Of a DNA stretch of 9,807 nt, positions 1 to 6,408 are shown one piece after another. Positions within the stretch are counted from its first letter, which is position 1, and the number at the start of each line of letters is the position of its first letter. The notes beneath the pieces are model-generated. The model saw only the letters and a list, made by a program, of their open reading frames with translations, was not told the origin of the DNA and made no database searches. The stretch spans positions 1 to 9,807 of the forward strand of contig JAILFF010000002.1 in the NCBI GenBank assembly GCA_024697705.1. The letters run 5' to 3'. This DNA comes from Ruminococcus sp. GTDB taxonomy: Bacteria; Bacillota; Clostridia; Oscillospirales; Ruminococcaceae. The translations under genes were made by a program, and so were the position numbers.

Positions 1-66
1 AGGGTTATCCCCCACACCCCCTTCCTAAGACTTTTGGTTTTGCCTTCACCTATTGTTCCAAAACAA

Positions 67-100
67 AATCCCCCGCAAGGAAAATCCCTGCGGGGGCTGT
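67..100 (-). terminator. Rho-independent terminator of the split pfl operon
   Basis: An 8-bp GC-rich stem (70-77 with 89-96) continues inward with two further pairs around a short A/T loop. It lies just past the stop codon of the 80-residue glycyl-radical gene. Read on the minus strand it is followed by a T-rich stretch (ATTTTGTTTT). T-rich sequence also follows on the plus strand, so it may act in both directions. Positions 1-66 to its left hold nothing I can recognise. Confidence 0.85.
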
Positions 101-102
101 TT

Positions 103-345
103 TTATATAGATTCGTGGAATGTACGCGAAATAACGTCGTCCTGCTGCTCTTTCGTCAGCTTGACGAAATTCACCGCGTAGCCCGAAACGCGAACCGTCA
201 GCTGCGGATACTTCTCGGGATGCGCCTGCGCGTCGAGAAGCGTTTCCCTGTTGAACACGTTCACGTTGAGATGATGCCCGCCCTTTTCCACATAGCCGTC
301 AAGCAGGCTGACAAGATTGTCTATCTGATCGTTTGCTGCTTTCAT
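103..345 (-). CDS. Separately encoded glycyl-radical subunit of pyruvate formate-lyase (80 aa)
   Basis: This protein corresponds to the C-terminal glycyl-radical domain of pyruvate formate-lyase. Residues 10-80 follow the last 70-odd residues of the E. coli enzyme almost without gaps: NLVSLLDGYV, then GGHHLNVNV, PEKYPQLTVRVSGYAV, and a closing LTKEQQDDVISRTF. Gly55 in RVSGYAV is the expected radical site, which PFL-activating enzyme would activate by H-atom abstraction. The domain normally sits at the end of a single chain of about 760 residues; here it has its own ATG and an AAAGGA ribosome binding site, 25 nt after the acidic gene. The nearest known analogue is GrcA/YfiD, a spare-part protein that repairs oxygen-cleaved PFL, but GrcA-bearing cells also have a full-length PFL. 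The core encoded upstream here has no radical domain, so this protein is probably an obligate subunit. No pflA activase gene is visible in the window. Confidence 0.93.
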   Translation of the reverse strand: MKAANDQIDNLVSLLDGYVEKGGHHLNVNVFNRETLLDAQAHPEKYPQLTVRVSGYAVNFVKLTKEQQDDVISRTFHESI

Positions 346-370
346 TGAACACCAATCCTTTCACCGGTCG

Positions 371-715
371 TCAATCGTCTTCTTCGTCCTCGTCGTCTTC
401 TTCGCTGTAATCATCGTCCTCGTACTCGCCGTCAAAGCCATCCTCGTCGTCGGCGGGGTCGTACTCGTCGTCGATGTAGAAATCACCGTCGAGAGGAAGA
501 TCGTTTTCGTCGTCCGCGTTTATAAACTCGGTCGGCTGGGCACACGCGCCAACCTCCGCACAGTCGCCCCGCGCCGTGGTAAAACGCACATTATCACTGA
601 GCTCGTCCATGTCGATGACGAGATGCCCGCCGCCCTGCTGGAAAAGCCTGTCTATCATTGCGGCGAGGTCTTCGGGTTCGCCGTTCGAGTTGTCCTCTTT
701 AAGAATAAGTCCCAT
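371..715 (-). CDS. Acidic protein with a degenerate half glycyl-radical domain (114 aa)
   Basis: I do not recognise this as a named family. It lies between the PFL core and the glycyl-radical subunit; its ATG is 2 nt after the core stop, with an AAAGGAG ribosome binding site inside the end of the core gene, so the two are probably translationally coupled. Residues 16-38 (DLAAMIDRLFQQGGGHLVIDM onward) align without gaps to residues 10-32 of the 80-aa radical subunit, with shared L, D, GG, HL and conservative changes at most other positions. The RVSGYAV radical loop is absent. Two cysteines (52 and 58) follow. The tail is extremely acidic: 23 of the last 32 residues are Asp or Glu. It could be a placeholder for the empty radical-domain site, an assembly chaperone, or a competitor of the radical subunit; these roles are inference. 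Confidence 0.85.
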   Translation of the reverse strand: MGLILKEDNSNGEPEDLAAMIDRLFQQGGGHLVIDMDELSDNVRFTTARGDCAEVGACAQPTEFINADDENDLPLDGDFYIDDEYDPADDEDGFDGEYEDDDYSEEDDEDEEDD

Positions 716-717
716 AA

Positions 718-2868
718 TTATTCTCCTTTGTCTTCGACGAAGACTTCGCTTTCGTCGCCGTTCTGCATAGCCTGCGCGATGGAAGCTATGTCAAGGTCGC
801 CCATGAATATCCTGTCGTCCTTGCCGAGTGCATCGGGGATTATCGAGAAAGTGTTTGAAATGCCGTCCTGCGCATGACGGAAGGGCAGCTTTGCCACCGA
901 AGCAAGCGATGCCGCCGCGCCGTGGCTGTCTCTGCCGTGCATGGGGTTGGCTCCCGGTGCGAGCGGAACGCCTATCTTTCTGCCGTCGGGCGTGGAGCCC
1001 GTCTTTTTGCCGTAAACGACGTTCGAGGTTATCGTCAGGATAGACATTGTGGGCACGCCGTCGCGGTAGGTGTGGTGCTTGCGGATCATGTTCATGAACG
1101 TGCGCACGAGATCGACGGCTATCTGATCGACGCGGTCGTCGTTATTGCCGTACTTGGGAAAATCGCCCTCGACAACATAATCGGTGACAACGTCGCGGGC
1201 GATATCGACTACCTTGCCCGACTTGTCCTTTATCTCGATGTCGCGGCGCACGGGGCGAACTTTTGCGTACTTTATCGCCGAAAGCGAGTCGGCGACCACC
1301 GAAAGCCCCGCGATACCCGTGGCGAAATAGCGCTTGACGTCCCTGTCGTGAAGCGCCATCTGAACGCGCTCGTAGCAGTATTTGTCATGCATATAATGGA
1401 TAACGTTCAGCGTGTTGACGTAGATGCCCGCGAGCCACTCCATCATGTCGGTGTAGCGCTCCATAACGGTGTCGTAGTCGAGAACTTCGTCGGTGATCGG
1501 GCGGAATTTGGGTCCTATCTGCAAGCCCAGTTTTTCATCAACGCCGCCGTTTATCGCGTAAAGCAGGCACTTTGCGAGGTTCGCTCTCGCACCGAAGAAC
1601 TGCATCTCCTTGCCGACGCGCATCGAGGATACACAGCAGGCAATGGCATAATCGTCGCCGTGAACAGCCCTCATGAGGTCGTCGTTCTCGTACTGAACGG
1701 AGGAGGTCTGTATGGATATTTTAGCACAGTACCGCTTGAAAGCCGCGGGCAGCTTCACCGACCAGAGCACGGTAAGATTCGGCTCGGGGGCGGGTCCCAG
1801 ATTTTCAAGCGTGTGCAGATAGCGGAAGGAATTTTTCGTTACCATGTGTTCGCCGTCGATGGCAACGCCGCCGATGGACTCGGTCACCCACTGGGGGTCG
1901 CCCGAGAACAGCTGATTGTATTCAGGAGTTCGTGCGAATTTCACCATACGGAGCTTCATGATAAAGTGGTCGATAAGCTCTTGTGCGCCCTCTTCCGTGA
2001 TAAGCCCGCGGGCGAGGTCGCGCTGGATATATATGTCAAGGAATGTCGAGGTGCGTCCTAATGACATCGCGGCGCCGTTCTGCTCCTTGACTGCCGCAAG
2101 GTAGCCGAAGTAGAGCCACTGCACCGCCTCTTTTGCGTTGGCGGCGGGGCGGGAGATGTCGAAGCCGTATATCTTGCCAAGCTCCTTAAGCTCGCCTAAA
2201 GCGCGTTTCTGCTCGGCAAGCTCCTCGCGGAGACGGATATTTTTCGAGGTCATGCGCACGAGCGAGGTGTCTATCTGCTCCTGCTTGTCGGCGATGAGCC
2301 TGTCAACGCCGTAAAGCGCTACGCGGCGGTAGTCGCCGATGATGCGCCCTCTGCCGTAAGCGTCGGGCAGACCCGTGATGATGCCCGCATGGCGGACGGC
2401 TCTCATTTCGGGAGTATATGCGTCGAAAACGCCCTGATTATGGGTCTTTCTGTATTTTGTGAAAATCTCGATGACGGAAGGATCGACTTCGTAGCCGTTC
2501 TGACGGCAGGCTTCCACAGCCATGCGGATCCCGCCGAAGGGCATCAGCGCTCTTTTGAGAGGCTTATCGGTCTGCAAGCCGACGATCTGTTCGAGCTCCT
2601 TGTCGATGTAGCCCGCGCCGTGCGAAGTGACGGTGGAGATTATTTTTGTGTCCATATCGAGAACGCCGCCTTTAGCGCGTTCCTGCTCGAAGAGGTCAAG
2701 CACCTGCGCCCAAAGCTTTTTCGTCCGTTCGCTCGGAGGGGAAAGAAAGCTCTCGTCGCCGTCGTAGGGGGTGTAATTCCTCTTGATGAAATCTCTGACG
2801 TTTACCGATGTACCGCTCCACCTGCCGGGGGTAAAGCCTTCCCATTCGGGGCAAAATGCGTCTGCCAT
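718..2868 (-). CDS. pflB: Pyruvate formate-lyase core subunit lacking its glycyl-radical domain (716 aa)
   Basis: Pyruvate formate-lyase converts pyruvate and CoA to acetyl-CoA and formate in anaerobic fermentation. The chain follows E. coli PFL closely from WEGFTPG (near residue 10) to LGKDD (ending at residue 685). It includes the thiyl pair Cys411-Cys412 in IACCVSSMRVGKEMQFFGAR and the TPDGR and PGANPMHGRD motifs. After LGKDD, where normal PFL continues with about 80 residues of radical domain, this protein has 31 unrelated or strongly diverged residues and stops. The ATG at 2868 is preferred because AAAGGA lies 9 nt upstream; an in-frame ATG at 2901 would add 11 residues with no good site. 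Function should require the 80-aa radical subunit two genes downstream. The three genes form an operon with a promoter at 2943-2971 and a terminator near 67-100. Confidence 0.95.
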   Translation of the reverse strand: MADAFCPEWEGFTPGRWSGTSVNVRDFIKRNYTPYDGDESFLSPPSERTKKLWAQVLDLFEQERAKGGVLDMDTKIISTVTSHGAGYIDKELEQIVGLQTDKPLKRALMPFGGIRMAVEACRQNGYEVDPSVIEIFTKYRKTHNQGVFDAYTPEMRAVRHAGIITGLPDAYGRGRIIGDYRRVALYGVDRLIADKQEQIDTSLVRMTSKNIRLREELAEQKRALGELKELGKIYGFDISRPAANAKEAVQWLYFGYLAAVKEQNGAAMSLGRTSTFLDIYIQRDLARGLITEEGAQELIDHFIMKLRMVKFARTPEYNQLFSGDPQWVTESIGGVAIDGEHMVTKNSFRYLHTLENLGPAPEPNLTVLWSVKLPAAFKRYCAKISIQTSSVQYENDDLMRAVHGDDYAIACCVSSMRVGKEMQFFGARANLAKCLLYAINGGVDEKLGLQIGPKFRPITDEVLDYDTVMERYTDMMEWLAGIYVNTLNVIHYMHDKYCYERVQMALHDRDVKRYFATGIAGLSVVADSLSAIKYAKVRPVRRDIEIKDKSGKVVDIARDVVTDYVVEGDFPKYGNNDDRVDQIAVDLVRTFMNMIRKHHTYRDGVPTMSILTITSNVVYGKKTGSTPDGRKIGVPLAPGANPMHGRDSHGAAASLASVAKLPFRHAQDGISNTFSIIPDALGKDDRIFMGDLDIASIAQAMQNGDESEVFVEDKGE

Positions 2869-2942
2869 AACGATCATTCCTTTCAAAATAGCAAAAAACA
2901 CTATTAATAATATATACCTTATTCCCTTATACTGACAAGATT

Positions 2943-2971
2943 ATGATAACACAATCGGCGTTCATTGTCAA
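2943..2971 (-). promoter_or_regulatory. Sigma-A-type promoter of the split pfl operon
   Basis: On the minus strand a perfect -35 TTGACA (2971-2966) is followed after 17 bp by TATCAT (2948-2943), one mismatch from consensus. The spacer contains a short inverted repeat, ACAAT-N8-ATTGT (2951-2968 on the plus strand), which could be a regulator site but is too short to assign. Confidence 0.75.
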
Positions 2972-3055
2972 TAGTATACCCCGCAATACCGTGTAAATTC
3001 TTTTTGAACTATCGCGGTATAATTTGTGTAAGATGCGGCGCATAAAAGCCGACAA

Positions 3056-3071
3056 CCACAATATATTGTGG
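3056..3071. repeat. 16-bp perfect palindrome, possible operator
   Basis: CCACAATATATTGTGG reads the same on both strands. It lies about 85 bp upstream of the pfl -35 element and about 75 bp upstream of the yerC -35 element. It does not match the Rex, FNR or CRP site layouts that I know. A dimeric transcription factor site is the simplest reading; the regulator is unknown. Confidence 0.45.
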
Positions 3072-3143
3072 ATTAGCGCATGATAACCGATACCATTGCG
3101 TTCGACATTTTGTTAATAAATAGTGAACTTTTCTGCTGTATGC

Positions 3144-3172
3144 TTTACTTTCCGCCTTTTATGTGCTAAAAT
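3144..3172 (+). promoter_or_regulatory. Extended -10 promoter of yerC
   Basis: TTTACT (3144-3149) is separated by 17 bp from TAAAAT (3167-3172), which is preceded by TGC, giving an extended -10 element. Transcription would start near 3179, inside the palindrome described separately. A second, weaker possibility is TTGACT at 3199-3204 with a poor -10 near 3223. Confidence 0.55.
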
Positions 3173-3190
3173 ATCAATATATTTTAGCAC
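3163..3190. promoter_or_regulatory. 28-bp palindrome over the yerC -10 and start site, probable operator
   Basis: Two perfect 12-bp arms (GTGCTAAAATAT at 3163-3174 and its complement at 3179-3190) flank a 4-bp centre. The left arm contains the extended -10 of the yerC promoter, the usual place for a repressor site. The adjacent gene encodes a TrpR-family regulator, and E. coli TrpR represses its own gene through a palindrome over its promoter, so autoregulation is plausible. This is inferred from position and symmetry. Confidence 0.5.
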
Positions 3191-3244
3191 TTTAACACTT
3201 GACTAAAAAGCGGTTTTTGCCGCATAAGAAAGGACGAATATATT

Positions 3245-3550
3245 ATGAACGACAAGATAAACACCGCAAATCTCGAACAGCTTTACGAGGCTATCTTAAC
3301 GCTTGAAACGCCCGAGGAATGTGCGCTGTTCTTCAAGGATCTCTGCACGGTGCCCGAGCTTAAGGCGCTCTCGCAGCGCTTTCAGGTGGCAAAGCTCCTG
3401 ACCGAGAACCACGTTTACAGCGATATCGTTAAGGAGACGGGCGCTTCGACCGCGACCATCAGCCGCGTGAACCGTTCACTTGCCTACGACGGCGCGGGCG
3501 GATACAGCATCGTTTTCGATCGCCTTAAGGTAAAGAAGGGCGGCAAATAA
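3245..3550 (+). CDS. yerC: YerC/YecD-type TrpR-family transcriptional regulator (101 aa)
   Basis: A small all-helical DNA-binding protein of the TrpR superfamily, YerC/YecD branch. Hallmarks are the segment ECALFFKDLCTVPELKALSQRFQVAKLL (residues about 26-53) and the helix-turn-helix region YSDIVKETGASTATISRVNRSL (about 58-79). The length of about 100 residues is normal for the family. Members in Firmicutes have been linked to control of amino-acid biosynthesis, notably histidine; the targets of this copy cannot be read from the window. The ATG at 3245 is preceded by AAGAAAGGA about 11 nt upstream. The stop codon directly abuts the TTG start of the methyltransferase, so the two are probably one operon. 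A palindrome over its promoter suggests autoregulation. Confidence 0.92.
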   Translation: MNDKINTANLEQLYEAILTLETPEECALFFKDLCTVPELKALSQRFQVAKLLTENHVYSDIVKETGASTATISRVNRSLAYDGAGGYSIVFDRLKVKKGGK

Positions 3551-4300
3551 TTGAGCGGCTACGGCGGATTTGCGCGGGTCTACGACCGCCTTACCGAAAA
3601 CGTGCCGTATGCGGAAATGGCGCGGCAGATAGTAAGCTATACCGAGCGTTTCGGCGGGAAAAAGGGAATACTGCTCGATCTTGCCTGCGGGACGGGTTCG
3701 CTCTCGGAGGAGCTTGCGCGGCAGGGCTTCGACGTTATCGGCGTTGACAGCTCGGAGGAAATGCTGAACTGCGCTCTCGACAAGAAATTCGACAGCGGCT
3801 TGCCGATACAATATCTGCGGCAGGATATGCGCTCGCTCGATATGTTCGGCACGATAGACGTTACCGTGTGTACGCTCGACGGGATAAATCATCTTGCAAG
3901 CTGCGAGGACGTGCTGAAAGCCTTTGAGCGCGTGTCGCTTTTTTGTGACCCTGACGGGCTGTTCATCTTCGACGTGAACACGCTCCACAAGCACCGCGAC
4001 GTTCTCGCCGACAACGCCTTCATTTACAGCCTTGACGGGCTTTACTGCGGCTGGCAGAACGAGTACGACCCCGCCGACTGTTCGGTGCGGATTTTCCTTG
4101 ATATTTTCGAGGAATACGACGGCAAATACGAGCGCTGTTCGGAGGATTTCCGCGAGATATATCTTCCGCACGAAGAGATAACGGCTCTGCTCGAAAAGGC
4201 GGGGCTGGAGCTGCTTGCTGTTTACGACAACTACACCGACGAACCGACGACGGAAACAAGCGAACGGGCGGTGTATGTCTGCAAAAAAGTTAAAAGTTAA
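3551..4300 (+). CDS. Class I SAM-dependent methyltransferase (249 aa)
   Basis: A small-molecule or protein methyltransferase with the Rossmann-like SAM fold. The N-terminus, YGGFARVYDRLTENVPYAEMARQI, is typical of a Firmicute family with a conserved YDxLxxxVxY start. SAM-binding motif I is DLACGTGSL (residues 43-51), followed by the acidic-loop motif VIGVDSSEEML (62-72) and VTVCTLDGINHL. It starts at TTG immediately after the yerC stop; this start is needed to keep the conserved N-terminal motif, and a purine-rich AAGAAGGGCGG lies just upstream. The substrate is unknown. Its last codons and stop (KKVKS) run into the heptad-repeat element that begins near 4290, so the natural C-terminus may have been altered when the element arrived. 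Confidence 0.9.
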   Translation: MSGYGGFARVYDRLTENVPYAEMARQIVSYTERFGGKKGILLDLACGTGSLSEELARQGFDVIGVDSSEEMLNCALDKKFDSGLPIQYLRQDMRSLDMFGTIDVTVCTLDGINHLASCEDVLKAFERVSLFCDPDGLFIFDVNTLHKHRDVLADNAFIYSLDGLYCGWQNEYDPADCSVRIFLDIFEEYDGKYERCSEDFREIYLPHEEITALLEKAGLELLAVYDNYTDEPTTETSERAVYVCKKVKS

Positions 4301-4408
4301 CAGTGAACAGTGAATAGTTAAGGAGCGCCTTCGGCGCATATTTTAATATAAATTCGTCCGCGAAGCGGACACCGCAACTTTCACTATTCACTATACACTA
4401 TTCACTTT
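4290..4408. repeat. Non-coding repeat element: heptad-repeat ends and two triloop hairpins
   Basis: The left end (4290-4320) is an imperfect 7-bp tandem array (TTAAAAG, TTAACAG, TGAACAG, TGAATAG, TTAAG). The right end (about 4379-4408) is a matching array in the opposite sense (CACTATT, CACTATA, CACTATT, CACTTT), so the ends are inverted relative to each other. Between them are two compact hairpins: GCGCC-TTC-GGCGC (4325-4337) and GTCCGC-GAA-GCGGAC (4356-4370). There is no coding potential. The layout resembles a miniature palindromic intergenic element. It overlaps the methyltransferase stop codon and ends about 20 bp before the hslO ribosome binding site. Confidence 0.7.
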
Positions 4409-4440
4409 ATATGTATATGTAATTGTTTGGAGAAATGCAA

Positions 4441-5337
4441 ATGGGCAGAATAGTAAGAGTTATCACAAAGGACGCTTCGGTGGTGTGCAGTGCCATTGAC
4501 GGCACCGACATCGCGGCGCGTATCGAGGAGATAAATCATTCCTCGAAGGTCTGCACGGCGGCACTCGGGCGGCTGGCGCTGGGCGCTTCGCTTATGGGCT
4601 TCGGGCTGAAAAACCGTGACGACACGCTTACCGTGCGCATCGACGGCGACGGACCTATCGGAACGATGATCGCCGTTTCGGACAGCTGCGGCAATGTCAA
4701 GGCTTATATGTCTCATACGGATGTTGAGATAGCCCCGAAGTACCCCGGAAAGCTCGATGTGGGCGGCGCGGTCGGAAGGGACGGCACTATCACCGTTATC
4801 AAGGATATGGGCTTGAAAGAGCCGTATTCGGGGCAGATACCGCTCGTCTCGGGCGAGATAGCCGAGGACATTACTCAGTACCTCGCCGAAAGCGAGCAGA
4901 CCCCCGGCGCGTGCGCTCTCGGCGTGCTTCTGAAGCCCGACTGTACCGTGAAATGCGCGGGAGGATTCCTGCTGCAAGTGCTGCCGTTCGCGCCCGAGGA
5001 GGTCATCAGCCGCATTGAGGAGAACATGAAGAGCATTACGTCTGTTACGGATTTGCTCGAAAACGGCATGACGGCGGAGGAGTTGGCAAAGCTCCCGCTT
5101 GCGGGTCTCGAATCCGACGTGCTCGACGATTTCGAGGTGAACTACGTCTGCGACTGCTCCCGCGAGCGCACCGAACGTATGCTGATCTCGCTCGGCAAGG
5201 ACGATCTTGAAGACCTCGCCCGCGACGAGGTTACGGAGGTAAAGTGCAATTTCTGCGACAAGGTATACCGCTTTACATCGGGCGAGATCAAGTCGCTGAT
5301 AAAGGAATCGTCGGCAAACGAGGACAGTGCCGAATGA
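4441..5337 (+). CDS. hslO: Hsp33, redox-regulated chaperonin (298 aa)
   Basis: Hsp33 is a cytoplasmic holdase that is inactive while its C-terminal cysteines bind zinc and becomes active when oxidants form disulfides. The redox switch is complete: Cys237-X-Cys239, 29 residues, then Cys269-X2-Cys272, matching the family pattern CXC-X27-32-CXXC. The N-terminal domain shows family segments such as RIVRVITKDASVVCSAIDGTDI and GKLDVGGAVGRDGTITVIKDMGLKEPYSGQIPLVSGEIAEDI. The ATG at 4441 is chosen because GGAG lies 8 nt upstream; an in-frame TTG at 4423 has no support. The stop overlaps the start of the GH25 gene (ATGA), suggesting translational coupling. Length is normal for the family (about 290). 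Confidence 0.96.
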   Translation: MGRIVRVITKDASVVCSAIDGTDIAARIEEINHSSKVCTAALGRLALGASLMGFGLKNRDDTLTVRIDGDGPIGTMIAVSDSCGNVKAYMSHTDVEIAPKYPGKLDVGGAVGRDGTITVIKDMGLKEPYSGQIPLVSGEIAEDITQYLAESEQTPGACALGVLLKPDCTVKCAGGFLLQVLPFAPEEVISRIEENMKSITSVTDLLENGMTAEELAKLPLAGLESDVLDDFEVNYVCDCSRERTERMLISLGKDDLEDLARDEVTEVKCNFCDKVYRFTSGEIKSLIKESSANEDSAE

Positions 5338-6071
5338 AGAAACGGCTGATAAAGGCTCTTGCCGTCTGCGGGGCGCTCGGCGTTCTCGCGGCGGCGGGGC
5401 TGTTTCTTGTATATAAGGAAGTCATAAAGCTGAACACGCCCTCGCGGGAGAAATATCCCGTGCGGGGCGTTGACGTTTCGTCGTATCAGGGCGAGATCGA
5501 CTGGACGACGCTTTCGCAGGGGCTTGACTTTGCGTACATCAAGGCTGCCGAAGGCAGCAAGTACGCCGACGAGTGCTTTGCGTACAACCGGGAGCAGGCG
5601 CGTCGGACGGGTCTGCGCGTGGGGGCGTATCACTTTTTCAGCTTCGACAGCGCGGGCGCGGCACAGGCGGAGAATTTCATCTCGCAGGCAGAGGGCTTCG
5701 ACGGAATGCTGCCGCCCGTCATTGACGTGGAACTTTACGGCAAATACCGCAGCGAGCCCAAGTCCGCCGAAGAAGTGATTCCCGAGCTTGAACAAATGGT
5801 CGCTATGTTTGAGGAGAATTACGGCGTGAAGCCCGTGTTCTACGCCACGGGCAAGGCGTACAGCCTCTATATAAAGGATAACTTTCCGGGCTGCGGGCTG
5901 TGGATAAGAAATGTTTATCTGCACCCGTCGGAAAAAACGCTGTGGGACTTCTGGCAGTATTCCGGCAAGGGGCTTCTTGACGGCTATAACGGCGAGGAAA
6001 AGTATATTGATCTGAACGTTTTTCGCGGTTCGAGAGAAGAATTTGATGATTTTTGCAAACAAACGTCATAA
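5334..6071 (+). CDS. Membrane-anchored GH25 lysozyme (muramidase), 245 aa
   Basis: A glycoside hydrolase family 25 enzyme, which cleaves the N-acetylmuramic acid to N-acetylglucosamine bond of peptidoglycan. Residues 1-4 are MKKR, followed by a hydrophobic segment (about 5-27), best read as an N-terminal membrane anchor or uncleaved signal. The catalytic domain runs from about 43 to 240: GVDVSSYQGEIDW (Asp47), YIKAAEGS, GAYHFFSF, the PVIDVELYG motif with Asp131 and Glu133, DFWQYS and YIDLNVF (Asp226). These are the expected active-site acidic residues. The start at 5334 overlaps the hslO stop by 4 bp and has GAGGA 9 nt upstream; longer in-frame starts inside hslO lack a signal peptide and are rejected. 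Likely role: cell-wall turnover. Confidence 0.93.
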   Translation: MKKRLIKALAVCGALGVLAAAGLFLVYKEVIKLNTPSREKYPVRGVDVSSYQGEIDWTTLSQGLDFAYIKAAEGSKYADECFAYNREQARRTGLRVGAYHFFSFDSAGAAQAENFISQAEGFDGMLPPVIDVELYGKYRSEPKSAEEVIPELEQMVAMFEENYGVKPVFYATGKAYSLYIKDNFPGCGLWIRNVYLHPSEKTLWDFWQYSGKGLLDGYNGEEKYIDLNVFRGSREEFDDFCKQTS

Positions 6072-6136
6072 GAAGCCTGCAAACGCATGAGAAATTTGTG
6101 CAGGTATACAAACCTAAAGAAATTTCAAAAAAAGTG

Positions 6137-6165
6137 TTGACAAAGTCAGCTTGTTAGTGTATAAT
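6137..6165 (+). promoter_or_regulatory. Perfect consensus promoter of the tRNA operon
   Basis: TTGACA (6137-6142), a 17-bp spacer, then TATAAT (6160-6165). The leader before the first tRNA can form two hairpins: TCGCTT/AAGCGA (6173-6178 with 6191-6196) and GTACAAA/TTTGTAC (6205-6211 with 6216-6222). These may help RNA processing. The 65 bp between the GH25 stop and this promoter hold a CCTGCA/TGCAGG stem (6076-6104) without a T-tract, so I see no clear terminator for hslO-GH25. Confidence 0.9.
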
Positions 6166-6225
6166 ATAATAGTCGCTTGAAGAGATAGTAAAGCGAAAGA
6201 AAAAGTACAAAGCCATTTGTACGAT

Positions 6226-6298
6226 GGAAGTTTAGCTCAGCTGGGAGAGCATCTGCCTTACAAGCAGAGGGTCATAGGTTCGATCCCTATAACTTCCA
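6226..6298 (+). tRNA. tRNA-Val(UAC)
   Basis: Full cloverleaf of 73 nt: acceptor GGAAGTT/AACTTCC, discriminator A, anticodon loop CTTACAA with anticodon TAC (Val), and T-loop TTCGATC. CCA is not encoded. First gene of the tRNA operon. Confidence 0.96.
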
Positions 6299-6331
6299 TG
6301 GGCGGGAGCAGGCAATAGTCTGTTACTGCAT

Positions 6332-6405
6332 GGCCGGGTAGTTCAGTTGGTTAGAACGCCAGCCTGTCACGCTGGAGGTCGTGAGTTCGAGCCTCATTCC
6401 GGTCG
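6332..6405 (+). tRNA. tRNA-Asp(GUC)
   Basis: Full cloverleaf of 74 nt: acceptor GGCCGGG with TCCGGTC, discriminator G as expected for aspartate tRNA, and anticodon loop CTGTCAC with anticodon GTC. This is the intact aspartate tRNA of the cluster, in contrast to the interrupted Asp-like gene at 6563. Confidence 0.96.
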
Positions 6406-6408
6406 CTT

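Larger units (their letters stand above)
2869..3244. other. Divergent intergenic regulatory region between pfl and yerC
   Basis: This spacer of about 375 bp separates the minus-strand pfl operon from the plus-strand yerC gene and shows no coding sequence. It holds the pfl promoter (2943-2971), a 16-bp perfect palindrome (3056-3071) and the yerC promoter with an overlapping 28-bp palindrome (3144-3190). A lone TATAAT on the plus strand at 3018-3023 has no good -35 partner. The pfl transcript would have a leader of about 65-70 nt. Confidence 0.8.

Noticed and set aside
874..2061. Long open frame of 395 codons antisense to the PFL core
   Set aside because: It lies opposite a clearly conserved gene, has no family resemblance and no ribosome binding site, and reflects codon bias of the sense strand. 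The same holds for the antisense frames opposite the methyltransferase, hslO, the 270-aa gene and rex.
103..2901. Frameshifted or disrupted ordinary pflB
   Set aside because: Each of the three frames has its own start codon and ribosome binding site, the middle gene is not ordinary PFL sequence, and the core diverges before its stop. A single indel cannot restore one chain.
3110..3127. Rex operator upstream of the pfl operon
   Set aside because: TTGTTAA at 3110-3116 has only a poor second half-site, and it lies about 140 bp upstream of the pfl -35 element.
3163..3190. CIRCE (HrcA) heat-shock operator
   Set aside because: CIRCE reads TTAGCACTC-N9-GAGTGCTAA; here the half-sites are in the opposite order with a 4-bp centre.
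4290..4408. CRISPR array
   Set aside because: The repeats are only 7 bp and contiguous, with no spacers and no cas genes.
5334..5372. Lipoprotein signal on the GH25 enzyme (Cys12)
   Set aside because: The residues before Cys12 (LAV) do not fit a lipobox, and the hydrophobic segment continues past it, which fits a membrane anchor better.
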